This document shows positions 60,511 through 64,000 of a stretch of DNA of 64,000 bases, piece by piece. Position numbers and translations under genes: made by a program. Source of the DNA: Sedimentitalea nanhaiensis DSM 24252 (lineage in GTDB: Bacteria > Pseudomonadota > Alphaproteobacteria > Rhodobacterales > Rhodobacteraceae); NCBI RefSeq assembly GCF_000473225.1, contig NZ_KI421510.1, positions 172,303-236,302 of the forward strand, in the 5' to 3' direction. Below the pieces are notes generated by a model that made no database searches, was not told where the DNA came from, and saw nothing but the letters and a program-made list of their open reading frames with translations. Every line of letters starts with the position of its first letter. Position 1 is the stretch's first letter.

Positions 60511-61003
60511 CTCCAGATGTTCGGGGAACCACCACGTGAGTGTGGTGGCATGGCCGTACGTCTGGTTCACCGAATCTGTCCGGGTCAGGGACGGCGAAGC
60601 CGCCGGCGCGCCGGGCGCAAAAGTTTTCCGGGCGCATCGCTCACCACAGGCGCGTCATCGAGCACTGGACTGCCTTCTCCACACCCGCCGGCCTCGCCGA
60701 AAAGTTTTGCGATCCTTGAGGCGGGCTGATTCGGGGGCCATCCGGAGGATATGCTTCCACGCTCATGTGTGTGTGTTTTGACGGCAGGTTTGCCCGACGC
60801 GAGCAGGCAAACGGCGCGACCGGACGCGGGAGACGGATGGAGCGGCGGGATCGTTTTGGCCTCTGGCCGAAACAGACCAGAGTGCAATCCGGCGGAGTGG
60901 CCGGGGAGCGACGTGCTCGCGAGACGGGCAAACCGGGGGCCTGGGTGCAACGCCGCGGTGAGGCCGCATGGCCGAATGCGCGATCGGCCGACGGCCGATA
61001 TCT
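60511..61003. repeat. Long direct repeat, copy B (about 490 bp)
   Basis: The second copy of the repeat at 58989-59475, immediately upstream of the DUF2493 gene on the minus strand. Differences are scattered substitutions and short indels, so the copies are not recent, yet the hairpin and several 20-bp blocks are unchanged. Confidence 0.85.
60529..60548. promoter_or_regulatory. Leader hairpin CCACCAC-GTGAGT-GTGGTGG, copy B
   Basis: Identical to 59006-59025 and placed 26 bp ahead of the DUF2493 ATG on the minus strand. The constant distance to the start codon argues for a role in transcription or translation initiation. Confidence 0.65.
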
Positions 61004-61129
61004 CCCCTGCGACACGCGCAGCCGAGCAGGGGAGGCCGTCAGGCATGGGTCGGTTCCCTCGGTCGGGGCTGACCGGCTTGCCAGATGCCGCGGATTTCAG
61101 TACTCTATTGGAGCACCAAGGAGTCCGCC

Positions 61130-61405
61130 ATGAGCGTTCAAAAGCAATCCGTCAGCTTTACCGATACCGCCTACGCGTTCGCCAGGGAGCTGGTCGAAGC
61201 CGGAGAATATCCCAATGTGAGCGCGGCGGTTTCGGGGGAACTGGCGAAGGCCAAGGCAGAACGTGAGCGCGAACGGGCGGTGCTAGAAGCAGAACTTGAA
61301 CGGCGTCTGGCTCTGCCGCTCGACCAATGGGAACCGGTCGGCGACGCCTCCGACGTCACCGCTGGCGCGCGGGCGCATCTGACCGCAATGACCCGCAAGG
61401 CCTGA
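61130..61405 (+). CDS. parD: ParD-like antitoxin (ribbon-helix-helix)
   Basis: A 91-residue protein: an N-terminal RHH strand (QSVSFTDTAYAFARELV) with GEYPNVSAAVSGELAKAKAE, then a charged helix rich in E/R/L and a disordered tail. This is typical of ParD antitoxins. CAAGGAG stands before the ATG at 61130. The stop overlaps the parE start (TGATG). It binds its own promoter with ParE and neutralises the toxin. Confidence 0.85.
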   Translation: MSVQKQSVSFTDTAYAFARELVEAGEYPNVSAAVSGELAKAKAERERERAVLEAELERRLALPLDQWEPVGDASDVTAGARAHLTAMTRKA

Positions 61406-61740
61406 TGCAGTTCGTCCGGCATCCGTTCTTCGAGCGGGATCTCATCGGCATCGTCGATCACATCATCGAAGTCACCCAGGGCGACTCGGGAGCAGCTCTT
61501 CGGCGCCTGGATGAGGTCGATGCCTTGCTGCGATCCATTGCAGACAACCCGACATCTGGCGTGCGGCTTGAAGGAAAGCTCGAAGGCTGGCTCGTGCGAC
61601 ATGGCGGGTCCGGCCATCGTCTGACCATCGTCTTCAGGCCGGGTGTCGAGGCGGGTATCATCTACCTCACACTTGTTGCCTTTGGTGGACGGAACTGGAT
61701 GAGGCTGGCGTCCACCCGGCACATGTTCCCGGATTTCTAG
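61405..61740 (+). CDS. parE: ParE/RelE-fold toxin
   Basis: A 111-residue protein with the ParE layout: VRHPFFERDLIGIVDHI, an ADNPTSGVRLEGKLEGWLVR loop, RLTIVFRPG strand and a C-terminal RHMFPDF. ParE toxins usually poison DNA gyrase. Oriented opposite to all neighbouring small genes, it is an independent stability module. It overlaps the convergent RadC-like gene by 4 bp at the stop. Confidence 0.85.
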   Translation: MQFVRHPFFERDLIGIVDHIIEVTQGDSGAALRRLDEVDALLRSIADNPTSGVRLEGKLEGWLVRHGGSGHRLTIVFRPGVEAGIIYLTLVAFGGRNWMRLASTRHMFPDF

Positions 61741-62243
61741 TCACCCATCATCCCGGCCGCCCGCATGCTGAACGCGTTCTTCTCCCGTCCGAAACCGACG
61801 ATGATGTGATCGTGGATGACAATCTCCATCACCTTGCAGGCTTCAACGATCTTCCGGGTGAGATCGATGTCGGCCTGGCTCGGATGCGGATCGCCGGACG
61901 GATGGTTGTGGCACATGATGATGGCTGAGGCATCAAGAACGAGAGCCGAGCGGAGCACCTCGCTGACATAGACCGGAACGTGATCGATGCTGCCGCGGGT
62001 CATGACCCTGTCGCGGATCAGCTTGTTCTTCCGGTCCAACAGCAGCACCCGAAACACTTCGACGCGCTCGCGAACGGCGTTGAGCGCCAGGTAGTCGGTC
62101 AGCATGGTCCAGGACTGCAAGGCGGCGGTGGACCGGGCATGCCTGCGCAGGATGTCCCGCGCGGCGTCGATGGTGGCGATCTCGGCCTCGGAGAAGCCGG
62201 ACCCCGGACGTTCGACGATTTCTTGGGGGTCATGCACGGTCAT
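61737..62243 (-). CDS. RadC-like JAB/MPN domain protein
   Basis: A 168-residue protein with the metallo-peptidase-like RadC motif CHNHPSGDPHPSQAD (residues 111-125: His112, His114 and Asp125 in JAMM spacing). It lacks the N-terminal HhH domain of full RadC, as is normal for plasmid and phage versions. The biochemical role is unsettled; such genes are frequent in mobile elements and have been linked with DNA transfer or anti-defence. The start at 62243 overlaps the upstream gene by ATGA. Confidence 0.85.
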   Translation of the reverse strand: MTVHDPQEIVERPGSGFSEAEIATIDAARDILRRHARSTAALQSWTMLTDYLALNAVRERVEVFRVLLLDRKNKLIRDRVMTRGSIDHVPVYVSEVLRSALVLDASAIIMCHNHPSGDPHPSQADIDLTRKIVEACKVMEIVIHDHIIVGFGREKNAFSMRAAGMMGD

Positions 62244-62992
62244 GCGGCATCCAATCGGTTGAGGGTTTCGCGGAGGTTCGTCCCGTCGGGACGCAGGGTG
62301 TGGCCGATCTCGTCTTCGAGAGCCATGTAGGCGGAAAGTAGGTCCGGTCGCAGCCGCGCCGCGCATCGCAGATCGGCCAGCGAGGACATGATGCAGAAGC
62401 TGCAGGACAGCCGCGTCATGCCGCGGCCATAGGCCCAATGTGGCTCCTGCCCCGCCGCGGCGATGGCGTCGAACACCTCGCGCCGGGATAGCTCATGAAT
62501 TGGCAGCCAGTCGATCCAGGTTCGACCCGCCACGCTGTTGCGGTTGTTCAGCCTGACGACGTGACGGCTCCAACGCGCGGCGCTTTCCTCGGCGCGCATG
62601 CCCATCGCACTGACGATGCGTCCGGCGAAGCGGGGATTGGCCGCGAGATAGCGACGCAACTCCCGCTCGATCGGGCCGCGCTTCTGGTCGGAGGTGCATT
62701 GGCGGTATCGCGGGGAGGGGAACATGCCCCGTGCCCGGACCATCTCGAAGAACGACCGGCGCGGTCGTGCGATCACCGGCGGCAGCCCGAACGTGGTCTT
62801 CCGGATATGGCTGATCGTTCCCGGCCATTCCACGTCGCCGAGGGTGGCATGGACGATGAGCAGCTGGTCGCGCGGGATGCCAGCCTCAACCAGCCTGATC
62901 GACATGGCCTGACTGTCCTTGCCGCCGGAATGGTTGATCGCCACAAGGGCGCCGCGCTCGATCAGGTCGGTGATGTCAGCCGGAATGCGCAT
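62240..62992 (-). CDS. PP-loop/PAPS-reductase-like protein (DndC/CysH superfamily)
   Basis: A 250-residue ATP-pyrophosphatase-fold protein with the PP-loop NHSGGKDSQA (residues 20-29), the GMRAEESAARW motif (131-141) of PAPS reductases, and cysteines at 99, 197, 200 and 210 that could bind an iron-sulfur cluster (YRQC, CSFC). This resembles the sulfur-handling enzymes DndC and CysH, but as a solitary gene beside radC rather than in a cysteine operon. A role in DNA or RNA thiolation is possible. GGAGGTTCC precedes the ATG at 62992. Confidence 0.8.
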   Translation of the reverse strand: MRIPADITDLIERGALVAINHSGGKDSQAMSIRLVEAGIPRDQLLIVHATLGDVEWPGTISHIRKTTFGLPPVIARPRRSFFEMVRARGMFPSPRYRQCTSDQKRGPIERELRRYLAANPRFAGRIVSAMGMRAEESAARWSRHVVRLNNRNSVAGRTWIDWLPIHELSRREVFDAIAAAGQEPHWAYGRGMTRLSCSFCIMSSLADLRCAARLRPDLLSAYMALEDEIGHTLRPDGTNLRETLNRLDAA

Positions 62993-63359
62993 CGGAACCT
63001 CCGAACATGGCGGTCCAGTTGTTCCCGGCGGGTATCTCATCCCGGCGTTTCAGGACGGCGAGACGGTTCATCAGATCCATGATGACCGGCGTGGTCGGGT
63101 GATCCGCCCGATGGCCTCTCTGCGGCCGGGCGAGACTGGGATGTCCGTGTTTTAGGAGGTGAATCGCCGCCTCCAGCGATGGCATATGCGTCTCGCGGTT
63201 GGTGAGGTCGCGGGGCAATGCCGCCGCATGGGCGGCAAAGGCCCGGTTGCGCGCCGCACCGGGCCGGCGCCTGCCGATCCGGTGGGCCGCATCGACCCAT
63301 TCGCCGACGTCGGACCAGGTAAGCCGCGTGCCGGGCGTCGTGTATTGATTATGTGTCAT
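62976..63359 (-). CDS. Hypothetical protein
   Basis: A 127-residue His/Arg/Pro-rich protein overlapping the PP-loop gene by 17 bp. It has short helical segments (WSDVGEWVDAAHRIG, LEAAIHLLKHG, PVIMDLMNRLAVLKRRDE). The ATG at 63359 starts 24 bp before the stop of the next gene upstream. No family recognised; the operon position between two small genes supports translation. Confidence 0.5.
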   Translation of the reverse strand: MTHNQYTTPGTRLTWSDVGEWVDAAHRIGRRRPGAARNRAFAAHAAALPRDLTNRETHMPSLEAAIHLLKHGHPSLARPQRGHRADHPTTPVIMDLMNRLAVLKRRDEIPAGNNWTAMFGGSDAHSG

Positions 63360-63382
63360 GGGAAGCCCCTCATCCTTGCCGC

Positions 63383-63613
63383 TCAAATCAAGCCAGCGAT
63401 GACGAGGCCGGATTTCATGGTGGGACGACCGCAGGCCTCGCAGAAGCCGGCGCGCTGATCCGGTTCGAGATCAGCGGTGTGATCGCAATTGGGCGCCATG
63501 CAGATCGCGGGCACGATGCTGTCGAGCGCATAGTCCTCCAGGAAGTCCGCGACCTCGGCGTAACCTTCGGTCTCAGCGAGCGTGACCAGTTTGGGATGGG
63601 AGAGATTGAACAT
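63383..63613 (-). CDS. Small Zn-ribbon-like hypothetical protein
   Basis: A 76-residue protein with a helical, acidic N-terminal half (YAEVADFLEDYALDSIVPA) and a four-cysteine ribbon (ICMAPNCDHT ... FCEACGRP, residues about 38-62). It starts at 63613 behind a strong terminator, so it may be the first gene of the hypothetical/PP-loop/RadC unit. Function unknown. Confidence 0.6.
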   Translation of the reverse strand: MFNLSHPKLVTLAETEGYAEVADFLEDYALDSIVPAICMAPNCDHTADLEPDQRAGFCEACGRPTMKSGLVIAGLI

Positions 63614-63647
63614 GGCTGTCGTCCTTCTGATGGGGTGAAACGAGAAG

Positions 63648-63675
63648 AGGGGAGCCGCGCTGCCGCGGCTCCCCT
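63648..63675 (-). terminator. Strong hairpin upstream of the 63383-63613 gene
   Basis: AGGGGAGCCGCG (63648-63659) pairs with CGCGGCTCCCCT (63664-63675). On the minus strand it would end a transcript from the truncated gene at 63831 and separate the two units. Confidence 0.65.
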
Positions 63676-63830
63676 CACGGGACCTGCCTTTCGGGGACAG
63701 GAGGCGCGGGCCGGTCGGAGACAGGACCGGCACCGCCCCGTCAGGCCTGGTTTCGGAGGAGGATCAGGCCTGCACGGGTGAAAGGCGCCCAGGTTGCCCG
63801 GGACGCCCGTTCGGTGGAAGTCGTCGCGCG

Positions 63831-63906
63831 TCAGCCCACCAAAGCGAGGCCGGTGTTGTCAGACCGCTCCTGGCCGGCGCTCTCGACGAAGGGAATGATC
63901 GAGAAG
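63831..63906 (-). pseudogene. C-terminal fragment of an unknown gene, cut by a putative IS end
   Basis: The minus strand reads FSIIPFVESAGQERSDNTG, then LALVG and a stop. It begins exactly where the putative IS terminus starts (63907). The fragment is too short to name; it ends 155 bp before the strong terminator at 63675, suggesting it was once an expressed gene in this accessory region. Confidence 0.4.
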
Positions 63907-64000
63907 TGTTGATTGTCGCTGAGAACTGACCCGGCATTGTCACCGAGACTTGACCCACCCAGCTGTTATGTTCTTTGCGTCATGATGGCGTCAATGCTGC
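63907..64000. mobile_element. Probable left end of an IS21-like element (continues beyond the window)
   Basis: TGTTGATTGTCGCTGAGAAC begins at 63907, followed by related repeats GAGAACTGACCC and GAGACTTGACCC. IS21-type ends start with TG and carry repeated internal transposase-binding sites of this style. No transposase coding sequence is visible before the window ends, so the family is tentative. Confidence 0.4.

Noticed and set aside
58989..61003. The long repeats as a CRISPR array or tandem-repeat array
   Set aside because: Only two copies of about 490 bp separated by a gene; no short regular repeat-spacer pattern and no cas gene.

Overview
The window reads as high-GC alphaproteobacterial DNA, most like the Roseobacter/Rhodobacteraceae group. 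The evidence is dense operons with ATGA or TGATG stop/start overlaps, a conjugation system of the type common in that family, and several insertion-sequence relics. No rRNA, tRNA, CRISPR array, replication gene or integrase was seen, so chromosome versus plasmid cannot be decided.

Left part (1-35,880): acyl-CoA catabolism. It opens inside a 2,4-dienoyl-CoA reductase followed by an acyl-CoA ligase. An accessory island (about 2,771-7,204) follows, holding a thioesterase relic, a MarR regulator divergent from DoxX and glutathione transferase genes, a tag glycosylase gene split by an IS256 element with a visible target duplication, and a flavodoxin-like relic. After it come thioesterases, an AraC regulator, an acetyl-CoA-synthetase-like ligase, short-chain dehydrogenases, enoyl-CoA hydratases and two tandem isovaleryl-CoA-dehydrogenase-type enzymes. 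Next is an AtuA protein with a carboxylase whose biotin carboxylase and biotin carrier are separate genes, then PaaY, an SCP-x-type thiolase, and a second set: TetR, carboxyltransferase, AtuE/LiuC-type hydratase, fused biotin carboxylase/carrier and AtuD-type dehydrogenase. A BioY biotin transporter closes the block. The content matches the Atu (acyclic terpene) and Liu (leucine/isovalerate) logic: oxidise, carboxylate the beta-methyl group, hydrate, cleave. No HMG-CoA lyase is present. A shared 16-bp palindrome close to TCTAACANNTGTTAGA lies before the main transcription units. The likely readers are a protein made of two complete TetR units in one chain, a single-unit TetR, or both.

Middle part (35,924-57,111): an IS30 element, then small secreted and regulatory genes and a near-complete type IV secretion operon on the plus strand (VirB1, B2, B3, B4, small lipoprotein, a second transglycosylase, B5, B8, B9, B10, B11, two small proteins, B6). 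A HicA-like/HTH gene pair follows. VirD4, a VirD2-type relaxase and a MobC-like protein lie on the minus strand.

Right part (57,112-64,000): a candidate oriT, then short minus-strand genes read towards it: a small conserved protein with a decayed inverted paralogue, a Zn-ribbon protein, a DUF2493 protein, a RadC-like protein, a PP-loop/PAPS-reductase-like protein and two small proteins. A parDE toxin-antitoxin pair is embedded on the plus strand. Two genes share about 490 bp of repeated upstream DNA with a conserved hairpin. Position and orientation suit the leading region of a conjugative element. The window ends in what looks like an IS21-type terminus cutting another gene.
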